A stretch of DNA of 56,068 nucleotides from Gemmatimonadales bacterium (GTDB taxonomy: Bacteria > Gemmatimonadota > Gemmatimonadetes > Gemmatimonadales > GWC2-71-9), in assembly GCA_025934955.1 (NCBI GenBank), contig JAICWE010000017.1:1-56068 (forward strand), in the 5' to 3' direction. Both the position numbers and the translations under genes were made by a program. How positions within the stretch are numbered: position 1 is the first letter of the stretch; each line of letters begins with the position of its first letter. Of the stretch, positions 15,399 through 24,746 are shown in pieces. The notes under the pieces were generated by a model, which saw only the letters and a program-made list of their open reading frames with translations, searched no databases and was not told the DNA's origin.

Positions 15399-15924
15399 CG
15401 CCCGGCGGCGCCGCGTAGCTGAGCCATCCGCCGACTATCCGCGCCGCCGCCGTGTACGGGTGCGGCACGCTCACACGCGGCCCCATGATGTGGCAGACCT
15501 CGAAGCCGAGCCGGCGGAGCGCATCGGCGATGAGGCCACGATGACAACGCCACCACACCGCCTCCGCGCACATGATCGCGGTGCGAAGGCCGCAGGCGAG
15601 GTTCACCAGCTCGTCGAGACCGGCGGCGAACGGCTCGGTCATCATGTAGTCGGCATAGCCGCGGAAGGCGTCGCTGCGCCAGCCGGTGTTGGGCGAATCG
15701 GGCGCGGGACGCCGGCGACCGCCAAGCTCCGGAAGCCAGCGATACTCGACGCCGTGCGCGCGGAGGTCCTCCGCGAGCGCGTCGCCGCCGAACTGGGGCA
15801 CCCGGCGGGAGCCGGGGAAGCGGCGGACGTCCGCGACCGCTTCGATGGCGTGCTCGGCGAGCAGCGCGCGGAACTCCTCGGCGGAGCGGGTGGAGTGGCC
15901 GATGGTCCAGACGACAGGGCCCAT
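15262..15924 (-). CDS. DUF488 family protein
   Basis: 220 residues. The core (1-160) is typical: TIGHSTRS.EEF..LL..H.IE...DVRR.PGSRR.PQF, LPELGGRR, and CAEAVWWRCHR, whose Cys/Arg are conserved in the family. The last 50 residues are Ala/Pro/Arg-rich and are encoded antisense to the end of the Old Yellow Enzyme gene (137-base overlap), so they are probably recent readthrough rather than folded. ATG 15924 has TAAGTT six bases upstream, suggesting a leaderless transcript. Function of DUF488 is not established. Confidence 0.8.
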   Translation of the reverse strand: MGPVVWTIGHSTRSAEEFRALLAEHAIEAVADVRRFPGSRRVPQFGGDALAEDLRAHGVEYRWLPELGGRRRPAPDSPNTGWRSDAFRGYADYMMTEPFAAGLDELVNLACGLRTAIMCAEAVWWRCHRGLIADALRRLGFEVCHIMGPRVSVPHPYTAAARIVGGWLSYAAPPGASPPPARTASATAPSRRAPAPRAAASRGPAAAGARAVPGRPRPTR

Positions 15925-16082
15925 GCCTTCAACTTACCGGGCGACGCGCGCCATTGCGGTGACCGCGTACCGCGCTCACCTTCCTCCGCTGGTACGTGCA
16001 GTACGTCCAACTCGGCGAAATCCGGAGGCTGCGTGCGGAAGTCGTTGGCCGGCCAGATCGCGGACGGCGGACGCCCGCCTGC

Positions 16083-17252
16083 ATGCTGAGCGTCGTGGTC
16101 GCGCTGGCGCTGCTGCAGGGTCCCGACTCGCTCACGCTGGCCGATGCACTGGCGCGGGCGCGCGCCTCACGGCCGCGGCTTGCCGCCGCCGCGGCCCAGG
16201 TTACCGAAGCGCGGGCAGCGCTCCGCACCGCCGGCGCCGTCACCAATCCCATCGCCACCTACAGTCATAGCGAGTCCACTCCGCGCGAACACTTCAGCGT
16301 CGAGCAGCCGCTCGACTGGCTGATCCGCCGCGGCGCCGACCGCGCGGCGGCGCGCGCCGGCATCAACCGCGCCCTCGCGGACTCGAGCCAGTCGGCGGTC
16401 GAGCTGATGCGCGCGGTGCGCCTCGCCTTCTTCCGCGCGCGCGCCGCGCTGCTCTCGGAGACGCTGGTCGAGGCGCAGACGGTGGAGGCCGACTCGCTCG
16501 CGCGGATCGCGGAGGCGCGTTATCGGGCGGGCGACGTGTCGCTGCTGGAGCAGGAGCAGGCCGCGCAGGAGGCGGCGCGTGCCCGGCAGACGGCGTCGAG
16601 CGCGCGCGAGGCGGCCCGCGTCACGGCGTCGGATCTGGAGCGGGAGCTGGGTGCAGCGTCGCTGCCGCCCGCAGCCGGGCCGCTCGATGCCGGCCTCGAT
16701 CAGCCGCCGGACACCACACTCGCGCTCGACCGGGTGCCCGCGCTCCGCGTGGCGCTGGCCGACTCGGCGGCGGCGGCGGCACTGGCCCGGAGCGCGGCAC
16801 GCGCACGCATTCCGTTTCCCGCGGTGCAGGGCGGCGCCGAGTGGGCCGATCCGACCGAGCCGGGGACGCTCGCCACGTTCGGGCTCAGCGTGCCGCTTCC
16901 GATCTGGCAGCACGGCCAGGGCCCGGTCGCGGAAGCGCAGGCGCGAGCGCTCGCCGCAGCGGCGCTCACCCGCGAGACGCGGCTCGAGACCGAGCGACAG
17001 GTCCGCGAGGTCCGCATCCGGCTGGAGGAGAGCGCGAAGCGCGCGCGCATCGCGCGCGACTCGCTGCTCCCCGCGGCCGCGGTGCTCCGCGCCCGTGCCT
17101 TCCGCGCGTACCAGTCGGGCGAGACCGGCATCGTGCCGGTGCTCGATGCCTTCCGCGCCGAGCGCGAAGTGGCGCTCGGCGCACTGCAGGACGAGCTGGC
17201 GTACCAGGAAGCGCTGGCGGACTGGCACGCCCTGACGGGAGCCACCGAGTGA
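16083..17252 (+). CDS. TolC-type outer-membrane efflux protein
   Basis: 389 residues; signal-like hydrophobic start (MLSVVVALALLQG) then LTLADALARA...P.L.AA. and long Ala/Arg/Glu-rich coiled-coil helices, with the repeat half visible around residue 200 onward (ALRVALADSAAAAALARSAAR) and SVPLPIWQHGQG. This is the outer-membrane-factor fold of RND pumps, at the short end for the family. ATG 16083 was chosen over an upstream in-frame ATG because it begins the export signal. It overlaps the adaptor gene (GTGA). Confidence 0.82.
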   Translation: MLSVVVALALLQGPDSLTLADALARARASRPRLAAAAAQVTEARAALRTAGAVTNPIATYSHSESTPREHFSVEQPLDWLIRRGADRAAARAGINRALADSSQSAVELMRAVRLAFFRARAALLSETLVEAQTVEADSLARIAEARYRAGDVSLLEQEQAAQEAARARQTASSAREAARVTASDLERELGAASLPPAAGPLDAGLDQPPDTTLALDRVPALRVALADSAAAAALARSAARARIPFPAVQGGAEWADPTEPGTLATFGLSVPLPIWQHGQGPVAEAQARALAAAALTRETRLETERQVREVRIRLEESAKRARIARDSLLPAAAVLRARAFRAYQSGETGIVPVLDAFRAEREVALGALQDELAYQEALADWHALTGATE

Positions 17253-18328
17253 GCCGCACGCCGCTGATCGCCGCGCTGGTGCTCGCGCTCGCCGCCTGCG
17301 GCAGCCGCGGCGGGGGCGGTGACGAGAACACCGATCCGTCACGAACCCGCGTTCCCGTCGGACTCGCCGCGGTGTCGCGGGACTCCATGGTGATCGAGCT
17401 CGCGCTGCCGGGGCGGCTCGCCGCGCGCCCCGGCGGTTCGGCGACGCTCGCGGCGCCGGCGGCGGGCGTGGTCCGCGTGGTGGACGTGCAGATCGGCGAC
17501 CGGGTGGCGCGGGGAACGCCGGTGGCGGAGCTCGACGTGCCGGAGCTCGCCGCCGATGCCGCGCAGCGCGAATCCGCGGCCGCGCAGGCCGAGCGCGAGG
17601 CCGAGCGGCAGCAGCGGCTGCTGGCCGATGGGATCACCTCCGCCCGCCAGGCCGAGGAGGCCGCCGCCAACGCGCGTCAGGCGACCGCGGCGGCGGCGGC
17701 GGCGCGCGATCTCCTCGCGCGGACCCGCGTACGCAGCCCGATCGCCGGACGGGTGCAGTCGGTGCTGGTGCAGCGGGGCGAGCGGGTGGATGCAGGGAAG
17801 CCGCTCGCGGAGGTCATCGCGTCCGACACGCTCGACCTCGTGGTGCGGGTGCCCGCGGCGGACTTGCCGCGGCTCCGCGCCGGTCTCGCGGTCACCGTTC
17901 ATCAGGAGGGCGACTCGATGCCGGCGCGCGGTGCCGTCGCGGCGCTGGCACCGGGAGTGGATTCGCTGACCAACGCGGGCGAGGCGGTGCTGCGGATACC
18001 GAATCCCGGCGGTCGCCTCCGCGCCGGCGCCAGTGCCGTCGCCCACGTGCGACTCGGCGTCGCCCGTGACGTGCTCACCGTGCCCGACTCGGCGATCGTG
18101 CTCTCGGGCGACAGCAGCGTGGTGTTCGTCGTGGGCGCCGACTCGATCGCGCACCGGCGCGCGGTGCTCCGCGGCGCGAGCGCGGCCGGCCGCACCGAGG
18201 TGAAGGGCGCGCTGAGTCCTTCCGAGCGGGTGGTGACGAGCGGCGCGTTCGGCCTGCAGGACGGCATGCGGGTGGCCCCGGCGGCACCCGCCGCGCCGGG
18301 CGCCGCCACCGCCGCGCGAAAGCCGTGA
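17249..18328 (+). CDS. RND periplasmic adaptor (membrane-fusion lipoprotein)
   Basis: 359 residues. Lipobox ALAACG near residue 16. Then a barrel-sandwich (lipoyl-like) half at 55-85 (GVVRVVDVQIGDRVARGTPVAEL), an alpha hairpin rich in Ala/Glu/Arg at 90-135, the second lipoyl half (RVRSPIAGRVQSVLVQRGERVDAGKPLAEV), and beta-barrel and membrane-proximal domains to the end. The start GTG overlaps the TolC stop by four bases; its own stop overlaps the RND start in the same way. It bridges the inner pump and the outer channel. Confidence 0.88.
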   Translation: MSRTPLIAALVLALAACGSRGGGGDENTDPSRTRVPVGLAAVSRDSMVIELALPGRLAARPGGSATLAAPAAGVVRVVDVQIGDRVARGTPVAELDVPELAADAAQRESAAAQAEREAERQQRLLADGITSARQAEEAAANARQATAAAAAARDLLARTRVRSPIAGRVQSVLVQRGERVDAGKPLAEVIASDTLDLVVRVPAADLPRLRAGLAVTVHQEGDSMPARGAVAALAPGVDSLTNAGEAVLRIPNPGGRLRAGASAVAHVRLGVARDVLTVPDSAIVLSGDSSVVFVVGADSIAHRRAVLRGASAAGRTEVKGALSPSERVVTSGAFGLQDGMRVAPAAPAAPGAATAARKP

Positions 18329-21300
18329 GCATCGCGGGACTGGCGCTGCGGCACCGCGCGGCGGTGTGGCTCGCGGTCGTGCTGCTGACGCTGGGCGGGC
18401 TCTGGTCGCTCTTCACGCTCCCGGCGGGCATCTATCCCGAGGTGACGTACCCACGCATCGTCGTCGTTGCGCGGGGGGGCACCTTCGAGGCGGAGGAAAT
18501 GACGGTCGCGGTGACGCGACCGCTCGAGGAGGGGCTGAGCGGCATCGTGGATCTCCGCCGCATCCGCGCCCGGACGGTGCGCGGCTCCGCCGAGCTGAGT
18601 CTCGACTTCCGGCCTAACGCCGACATGCAGTTCGCGCTGAGCCAGGTGCAGGGGCGGCTCGCGGCGCTGCGCGGCTCGCTGCCGCCGGAGGTGGACCTCA
18701 CCGCCGAGCGGCTCACGCCGTCGGTCTTCCCGATGCTGCAATACGAGCTCACCGGCGCCGATCCACTGGTGCTCCGCGACCTCGCCGACTTCGTGGTTCG
18801 CCCGCGGCTGGCGGGACTGCCGGACGTCGGCGAGGTCGCGGTACAGGGCGGCCGGCTGCGGGAGATCAGCGTGGTGCTCGATCCGGTGCGGCTGGTGGCG
18901 AACGGACTCGGCGTGGCGCAGGTGGCGCAGGCGATCAGCGACGCCGATCGCGCCGAGGCGGCGGGACGGGTGGATCGGCAGTACCGGCAGTACGCGATCG
19001 TGGTCTCCGGCCTCACCAATACGCCCGAGGCGGTCGGCAAGGTGGTCGTGCGGCAACAGGGCGATCGCGCCCTCCGCGTCGCCGATCTCGGCACGGTGAG
19101 CTACGGGGCGGAGGACCTCTTCCAGATCGTCGCCGGCGACAGCAAGCCCGCCGCGCTGGTGAACATCGCCCGGCAGCCCAACGGCAACACGCTGCGGCTC
19201 CAGGCGGCGGTGCGGGCGGCGATGGACTCGCTCCGGCCGCTGCTGCCGGCGTCGGTGCACCTCGAGTCGGTGTACGACCAGGCGGCGCTGGTACGCGACT
19301 CGATGAAGAGCGTGCGCGACGCGATGCTGCTGGGCGGCGCGCTGGCGGTGCTGGTGCTGCTGCTCTTCCTCGGGGAATGGCACACCACCGCGGCCGCCGC
19401 GCTCACGCTGCCGCTCACCGTCGCCATCACGCTGCTCGGCATCGCCGTGGCGGGCGACTCGCTCAACCTGATGAGCCTGGGCGGCCTCGCCGTGGCCATC
19501 GGCCTGATCATCGACGACGCCGTGGTCGTGGTGGAGAACATCGAGCGCCGGTTGACACTGCATCCCGACGATCCGCCCGCCGACGTGATCCGGCGCGGCA
19601 CCGACGAGATCTTCGGGCCGGTGGCGGGCTCGACGCTCACCACGGTCGTCGTCTTCGCGCCGCTGGGTCTCCTGACCGGCGTCGTCGGCGAGTTCTTCCG
19701 CTCGTTCGCCATTGCGCTGGCGACGGCGGTGCTGCTCTCGCTGGTGCTGGCGATGACGCTGATCCCGTCGCTGGTGGCGCGCTGGGCCGCGCGCGCGCCG
19801 CACCGCCGTGGCCGCCGCTGGTTCCAGCTTCCGCTCGAGGGGCTGGAGCATCGCTACGGCGCGGGCATCACCTGGATGCTGGCCCATCGGCGGGTGGCAC
19901 TCGGCGGGGCCGGCGTGCTGGTCGTCGGCGCCTTTCTCCTGACGCGGGTGATGGGCACGGGTTTCCTGCCGGAGATGGACGAGGGCGGCTTCATCCTCGA
20001 CTACTGGGCGCCGACCGGCAGCGCGCTGGCCGAGACCGACCGCGAGGTGCGCGTGCTGGAGACCATCCTGCTGTCGGATCCCGACATCCAGGCATTCACC
20101 CGCCGCACCGGCAGCGAACTCGGCTTCGCGGCGACCGAGCCGAACCACGGCGATCTCACCGTGCTGCTCAAGCCGCGCGGCCACCGCGCGTCGGTCTACG
20201 AGGTGATGGACCGGGTGCGGGTCGAGGCGGCGACGCGTGCGCCGGCGCTGCGCGTGGAGTTCGCGCAGCTCATGCAGGACGTGATCGGCGATCTGGCCGG
20301 CGCGCCCGAGCCGGTCGAGCTCAAGCTCTTCAGTCGCGACCAGGCGGCCGCACAGCACGCGGCCGCGGCAGTGGGGAAGGCGGTGGACGGCACGCCGGGC
20401 CTGGTGGATCTGTTCGACGGCGTCCAGGGAAGCGATCCCGAACTCCGGGTGGAGCTCGATCCGCTCCGCGTCTCGCGGCTGGGGCTCAGCACGGCGGAGG
20501 TGGAGTCGCAGGCGCGGGCGGCGCTGTTCGGGGAGGTGGCGGGGAGCGCGCGGGAGCCGGATCGCCTGGTGCCGATCCGGGTGCGCCTTCCCGACAGCGT
20601 GCGTCTCCGCGCCGACGCCGTCGCCGCGACGCCGATCGCGGGTCCGGGCGGGTGGCTTCCGCTCGGGGCGTTAGGCACCGTGCGCGATACCGGCGGCCCG
20701 AGCGAGCTGCTGCGGGAGAACCTGCGACCGTACGTCGCCGTCACCGGCCGCACCAGCGGACGCAGTCTCGGCAGCGTCACCGGCGACGTGCGGAAGCGCG
20801 CCGCGCGCGTGGCGCTCCCGGCCGGCGTCACCCTCGAGCTGGGCGGCCAGTACGTCACTCAGCGCGACTCGTTCCGCGAGCTGCTCGGGGTGCTGGCGCT
20901 CGCCATCGGCGCGGTGCTGCTGCTGCTCACGGCGCAGTTCGACAGCATCCGCGGGCCGCTCGCCATCGTGATCGCGATTCCGCTCGGACTGACCGGCGCG
21001 CTCGCCATGCTCGCGGCGACGGGAGTACCGTTCAACGTCTCCAGCTTCATGGGCGTGATCCTGCTGGTGGGGCTCATCGTCAAGAACGGAATCCTGCTGC
21101 TTGACGCCGCGCGCCACGCCCGTGCCGCCGGAAGCGATCCGCGGCACGCGCTGGCCGAGGCGGGGCGGGTGCGGCTCCGGCCGATCCTGATGACCACGGT
21201 GTGCACCCTGGCGGGGCTCATCCCGCTGGCGCTCGGACTCGGCGCCGGCGCCGAGCTGCAGCGGCCGCTGGCGCTGGCCGTGATCGGCGGGTTGGTGGTT

Positions 21301-21372
21301 TCGACGGCGGTGACGCTGCTGGTCGTGCCGGTGCTGCTGGATGCCTTCCACGTACTCAAGGAGACGGGCTGA
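18325..21372 (+). CDS. RND family efflux transporter
   Basis: 1015 residues with the twelve-helix RND plan: N-terminal helix, a porter loop to about residue 330, helices 2-6 (GGALAVLVLLLFL onward), second porter loop, and helices 8-12 (ALAIGAVLLLLTAQF). The proton-relay aspartates D397-D398 lie in GLIIDDAVVVVENI. Spacing and sequence (PAGIYPEVTYPRI, PNADMQFALSQVQ) resemble both HAE and CzcA-like heavy-metal exporters, so substrate cannot be decided. Two of the CGTTAGGC octamers lie inside (18612, reverse; 20669). Start GTG and stop are coupled to its neighbours. Confidence 0.92.
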   Translation: MSIAGLALRHRAAVWLAVVLLTLGGLWSLFTLPAGIYPEVTYPRIVVVARGGTFEAEEMTVAVTRPLEEGLSGIVDLRRIRARTVRGSAELSLDFRPNADMQFALSQVQGRLAALRGSLPPEVDLTAERLTPSVFPMLQYELTGADPLVLRDLADFVVRPRLAGLPDVGEVAVQGGRLREISVVLDPVRLVANGLGVAQVAQAISDADRAEAAGRVDRQYRQYAIVVSGLTNTPEAVGKVVVRQQGDRALRVADLGTVSYGAEDLFQIVAGDSKPAALVNIARQPNGNTLRLQAAVRAAMDSLRPLLPASVHLESVYDQAALVRDSMKSVRDAMLLGGALAVLVLLLFLGEWHTTAAAALTLPLTVAITLLGIAVAGDSLNLMSLGGLAVAIGLIIDDAVVVVENIERRLTLHPDDPPADVIRRGTDEIFGPVAGSTLTTVVVFAPLGLLTGVVGEFFRSFAIALATAVLLSLVLAMTLIPSLVARWAARAPHRRGRRWFQLPLEGLEHRYGAGITWMLAHRRVALGGAGVLVVGAFLLTRVMGTGFLPEMDEGGFILDYWAPTGSALAETDREVRVLETILLSDPDIQAFTRRTGSELGFAATEPNHGDLTVLLKPRGHRASVYEVMDRVRVEAATRAPALRVEFAQLMQDVIGDLAGAPEPVELKLFSRDQAAAQHAAAAVGKAVDGTPGLVDLFDGVQGSDPELRVELDPLRVSRLGLSTAEVESQARAALFGEVAGSAREPDRLVPIRVRLPDSVRLRADAVAATPIAGPGGWLPLGALGTVRDTGGPSELLRENLRPYVAVTGRTSGRSLGSVTGDVRKRAARVALPAGVTLELGGQYVTQRDSFRELLGVLALAIGAVLLLLTAQFDSIRGPLAIVIAIPLGLTGALAMLAATGVPFNVSSFMGVILLVGLIVKNGILLLDAARHARAAGSDPRHALAEAGRVRLRPILMTTVCTLAGLIPLALGLGAGAELQRPLALAVIGGLVVSTAVTLLVVPVLLDAFHVLKETG

Positions 21373-22406
21373 TGCGCGGTCGCATGGGGGTGTACACGCT
21401 GCTCGCGATAAGCGCCGCGGTGCCGGCGCTGGCACAGGCGCCGACGGGCGCGGGCTATCACGTCGCCCGGCAGATCAAGATCGGCGGCGACGGCGGCTGG
21501 GATTACCTGACCTATGAGCCGGCGCGCAAGCACCTGTTCGTCAGCCACTCGACCGAGGTGGACGTCGTCGATCCGGATTCCGGGACCGTCGTCGGTCGCA
21601 TACCCGATACGCAAGGCGTGCACGGCATCGCGATCGCGGACGACCTGGGCCGCGGCTTCGTGAGCGACGGGCGGGACAGCTCGGTCACCATCTTCGACCT
21701 GAAGACCCTCGCGACGATCACCCGCGTCCACGTGCCGGCCCGGAACCCCGACGCGATCCTGTACGACTCGGTCACCCACCGCGTCTTCACCTTCAACGGC
21801 GGCAGCGGCACTGCCACGGCGCTCGACGGGCGAACGGGCGCGGTGATCGGCAGCATCGAGCTGGGCGGTAAACCGGAGTTCGCGGTGGCCGACGGGCGCG
21901 GCGGCATCTTCGTCAATATCGAGGACAAGGGCGAGCTCGTGGCCCTCGACGCGCGCGCGCTCACGGTGAAGAGCCGCTGGCCGCTCACCGGCTGCGAGGA
22001 TCCGTCGGCGCTGGCGATCGACCGGAAGCATGGTCGGCTCTTCAGCGGCTGCGGCAACGAGAAGCTCATGATCACCGACGCGAGGAGCGGCAAGGTCGTG
22101 GCCACGCCGCCGATCGGCAAAGGCGTGGATGCCGGCGCATTCGACCCCGGCGCCGGCCTCGCCTTCGCCTCCACCGGCGACGGCAATCTCACGGTCGTGC
22201 GCGAGGTCTCCCCCGACAGCTTCGCCGTGGTGGCACAGGTGGCGACGCAGCGCGGTGCCAGGACGATGGCGCTCGACCCGGTCACCCACCGCGTATTCGT
22301 CACCACCGCGTCGTTCGGCCCGCCGCCGGAGGCGACGGAGGAGCATCCGCACCCGCGGCCGACGGTGCTGGCGGGGTCGTTCGTGGTCATCGTGGTCGAC
22401 CCCTAG
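21372..22406 (+). CDS. Exported YncE-like beta-propeller protein
   Basis: 344 residues with a signal peptide (ends near ALAQA). Seven YVTN-type blades follow, e.g. HLFVSHSTEVDVVDPDSGTVV, GRGFVSDGRDSSVTIFDL, HRVFTFNGGSGTATALD and GRLFSGCGNEKLMITDARSG. Two cysteines (TGCED, SGCGN) may form a disulfide. The start TGATG overlaps the RND stop by one base, so it is the fourth gene of the efflux operon. Proteins of this kind often bind ligands or act as scaffolds; a role in presenting substrate to the pump is a guess. Confidence 0.82.
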   Translation: MRGRMGVYTLLAISAAVPALAQAPTGAGYHVARQIKIGGDGGWDYLTYEPARKHLFVSHSTEVDVVDPDSGTVVGRIPDTQGVHGIAIADDLGRGFVSDGRDSSVTIFDLKTLATITRVHVPARNPDAILYDSVTHRVFTFNGGSGTATALDGRTGAVIGSIELGGKPEFAVADGRGGIFVNIEDKGELVALDARALTVKSRWPLTGCEDPSALAIDRKHGRLFSGCGNEKLMITDARSGKVVATPPIGKGVDAGAFDPGAGLAFASTGDGNLTVVREVSPDSFAVVAQVATQRGARTMALDPVTHRVFVTTASFGPPPEATEEHPHPRPTVLAGSFVVIVVDP

Positions 22407-22705
22407 GCGGGAGCGGCGTGCAGCGAGCTCTCCCCGCGTACGCCTGCGCCATCTCACAACGGTCCGGCGGATCCCGCGATCCAAGCAGGGAGTTGTCGGA
22501 GTCAGCGCGCGTCGTGGTCGAGCCCTTCCGCGTTCAACTGTCCGATTATGGGATTCGCCGGTCCCGAAGGCGAACACCGATCACGCATCGATCACGCGCT
22601 GTGCGCCCGCAGAGGCAGTTCCGGCGCTGATCGCAGGTGGCACGGTTCTCTCCTGCGGGCCGGCCGGTCCGCCTGCCGATGTCGGCAACTCTCAACCGGA
22701 ACCGC
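22407..22705 (+). other. Gene-free region before the MacB-type operon
   Basis: 299 bases. No convincing gene. An in-frame ATG at 22679 could extend the adaptor by nine residues. A run TGGCACG at 22640-22646 resembles a sigma-54 -24 element, but the matching GC is misplaced by four bases. No terminator for the efflux operon is obvious. I see no other structure. Confidence 0.5.
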
Positions 22706-23950
22706 ATGGACATTCCCCGCCAGCCGCCCGCCCGTCGTCGCCGCTGGCTCCTGCTCGGCGGCGCGCTCGGCGCGGTCGTGCTCGCGACCGTCGCGCTGAG
22801 CCGGCTCACGCCGGCGGCGCCGACCGTGGACCGGACCAGTGCGGTGATCGACACCGTGCGCCGCGGGCCGCTCGTGATCGAGGTGCGCGGCCCCGGGACG
22901 CTGGTGCCCGAGCAGATCCGCTGGGTGACGGCGGTGACGGCGGGCCGGGTGGAGCGGCGGCTGGTCGAGCCGGGGCAGGTGGTGACGCCGGCGACGGTGC
23001 TCCTCGTCCTCAGCAATCCCGACGTCCAGCTCCAGGCGCTCGAGTCGGACCGCCAGCTCACCGCGGCCCAGGCCGAGAAGGTGAACGTCCGGGTCACCCT
23101 GGAAACCCAGCGGCTCACCCAGCAGGGGGTCGTCGCGACGGCCGAGGCCGACGAGCGCGAGGCGACGCGGCAGGCGGCCGTCGCGGACAGTCTCCTCGCG
23201 AAGGGGATGATCTCGCAGCTCGAGGCGGCGCGGACCCACGATCACGCGCTCGAGCTCGCCACCCGGCTCACCGTCGAGCGGGGGCGACTCGCCCTCTACA
23301 GTCAGGCGATCGACTCCCAACTCGGCATGCAGCAGGCGCAGGTGACCCGACTGCGGGCGGTGGATCAGTTCCAGCGGGACCGGATCACGTCGATGGAGGT
23401 GCGCGCCGGCGCCGCGGGGGTGGTGCAGGAGCTGCCGCTCGAGGTGGGCCAGTGGGCCCAGAGCGGCGCCACGCTCGCCAAGGTGGTGCAGCCGGGGAAG
23501 CTCAAGGCGGTGCTCCGCATTCCCGAAACCCAGGCGAAGGACGTCGTGGTGGGCCAGCCGGCCTCGATCGACACGCGCAACGGCCTGATCCGCGGCCACG
23601 TGCTGCGCACCGATCCCGCCGCGCAGAACGGCACGGTCACGGTGGACGTGGCGCTCGACGATTCGCTGCCGAAGGGCGCGCGACCCGACCTCAGCGTGGA
23701 CGGCACGATCGAGGTCGAGCGCATCCCCAACACCCTCGCGGTGGGCCGGCCGGCGTACGGCCAGTCGGACGCCACGGTCGGGCTCTTCCGGCTGGTCGAG
23801 GGCGGCAAGTACGCCGAGCGGGTGAGTGTGCGGCTGGGCCGCAGCTCGGTGAATACGGTGCAGGTGGTGCGCGGCCTCACGGAAGGGGACCGCGTCATCA
23901 TCTCCGACATGTCCCGCTACGACGCGGTGAACCGCGTCCGGGTCGAGTAG
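22706..23950 (+). CDS. HlyD/MacA-type periplasmic adaptor
   Basis: 414 residues; basic N-terminus then one membrane anchor (RRRRWLLLGGALGAVVLATVAL, about 10-32). Then the lipoyl half VTAGRVERRLVEPGQVVTPATVLLVL, a long coiled coil (about 100-215, Gln/Glu/Ala-rich), the second lipoyl half and barrel. It would link the adjacent ABC ATPase/permease to an outer-membrane channel. ATG 22706 is preferred as the MDIPRQPP start is followed by the Arg-rich anchor; ATG 22679 is possible. First gene of an operon running to 32486. Confidence 0.82.
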   Translation: MDIPRQPPARRRRWLLLGGALGAVVLATVALSRLTPAAPTVDRTSAVIDTVRRGPLVIEVRGPGTLVPEQIRWVTAVTAGRVERRLVEPGQVVTPATVLLVLSNPDVQLQALESDRQLTAAQAEKVNVRVTLETQRLTQQGVVATAEADEREATRQAAVADSLLAKGMISQLEAARTHDHALELATRLTVERGRLALYSQAIDSQLGMQQAQVTRLRAVDQFQRDRITSMEVRAGAAGVVQELPLEVGQWAQSGATLAKVVQPGKLKAVLRIPETQAKDVVVGQPASIDTRNGLIRGHVLRTDPAAQNGTVTVDVALDDSLPKGARPDLSVDGTIEVERIPNTLAVGRPAYGQSDATVGLFRLVEGGKYAERVSVRLGRSSVNTVQVVRGLTEGDRVIISDMSRYDAVNRVRVE

Positions 23951-24002
23951 GTCACAGTCTCCAGCTCATCGTCTCAAATCACCCCGCTGTGCAGGAGCCC
24001 GC

Positions 24003-24734
24003 ATGACCGTCACGCCAGAGGAGCTGGGACCGGAGCCGCTCATTCGTCTCGAGGGGATCCGGAAGGTCTTCTACACCGACGAGGTCGAGACCCACGCGCT
24101 CGCCGAGGTGCACCTCGAGGTCCATCGCGGCGAGTACCTCGCGATCGCCGGCCCGTCGGGCTGCGGGAAGACGACTCTGCTCTCGATCCTCGGTCTCCTC
24201 GATTCGCCGACCGACGGCGCCTACCGCCTCGCCGGCCAGCCGGTGGCGACGCTGGGCCCGGCCGCGCGAGCGCGGGTGAGGAATCGGCAGATCGGCTTCA
24301 TCTTCCAGGCGTTCAACCTGATCGGCGATCTCACCGTCGCCGAGAACGTGGAGTTGCCGCTCACCTATCGGGGGCTCGACGCCGCCGAGCGTGCCCGGCG
24401 GGTGAAGCAGGCGCTCGAGCGGGTCGGGATGGCGCACCGGATGCGGCACTTCCCCGCGCAGCTCTCCGGCGGCCAGCAGCAGCGCGTGGCGGTGGCGCGC
24501 GCCGTGGCGGGCGATCCGGCGATCCTCCTCGCCGACGAGCCCACCGGCAATCTCGACTCGACCAACGGCGAAGCGGTGATGGACCTGCTGCGCGAGCTGC
24601 ATCAGGGCGGCGCCACCATCTGCATGGTGACCCACGATCCCCGCTATGCGGCGCACGCCGATCGCTCGATCCATCTCTTCGACGGCCGCGTGGTCGAGGA
24701 GCGGCGGAGCGAAGCGGCGATGGCCACGGTCTGA
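24003..24734 (+). CDS. ABC transporter ATPase, MacB/LolD type
   Basis: 243 residues with all motifs: Walker [10 protein letters not shown] (about 49-57), Q-loop [10 protein letters not shown], signature LSGGQQQR, Walker [14 protein letters not shown], and H-loop VTHDP. The sequence [19 protein letters not shown] is typical of the LolD/MacB/FtsE subfamily that partners FtsX-fold permeases for mechanotransmission rather than transmembrane transport. It precedes two such permeases. Confidence 0.93.
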   Translation: MTVTPEELGPEPLIRLEGIRKVFYTDEVETHALAEVHLEVHRGEYLAIAGPSGCGKTTLLSILGLLDSPTDGAYRLAGQPVATLGPAARARVRNRQIGFIFQAFNLIGDLTVAENVELPLTYRGLDAAERARRVKQALERVGMAHRMRHFPAQLSGGQQQRVAVARAVAGDPAILLADEPTGNLDSTNGEAVMDLLRELHQGGATICMVTHDPRYAAHADRSIHLFDGRVVEERRSEAAMATV

Positions 24735-24746
24735 GCGGCGGCGCGC

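Noticed and set aside
17902..20358. Long minus-strand open frame of about 818 codons antisense to the RND pump
   Set aside because: Composition is dominated by His, Arg, Gln and Ala, typical of antisense translation in GC-rich genes. The plus strand encodes a complete RND protein with all motifs.
22640..22660. Possible sigma-54 promoter beginning TGGCACG
   Set aside because: The -24 half is good, but the GC of the -12 half is 14 bases after the GG instead of 10.
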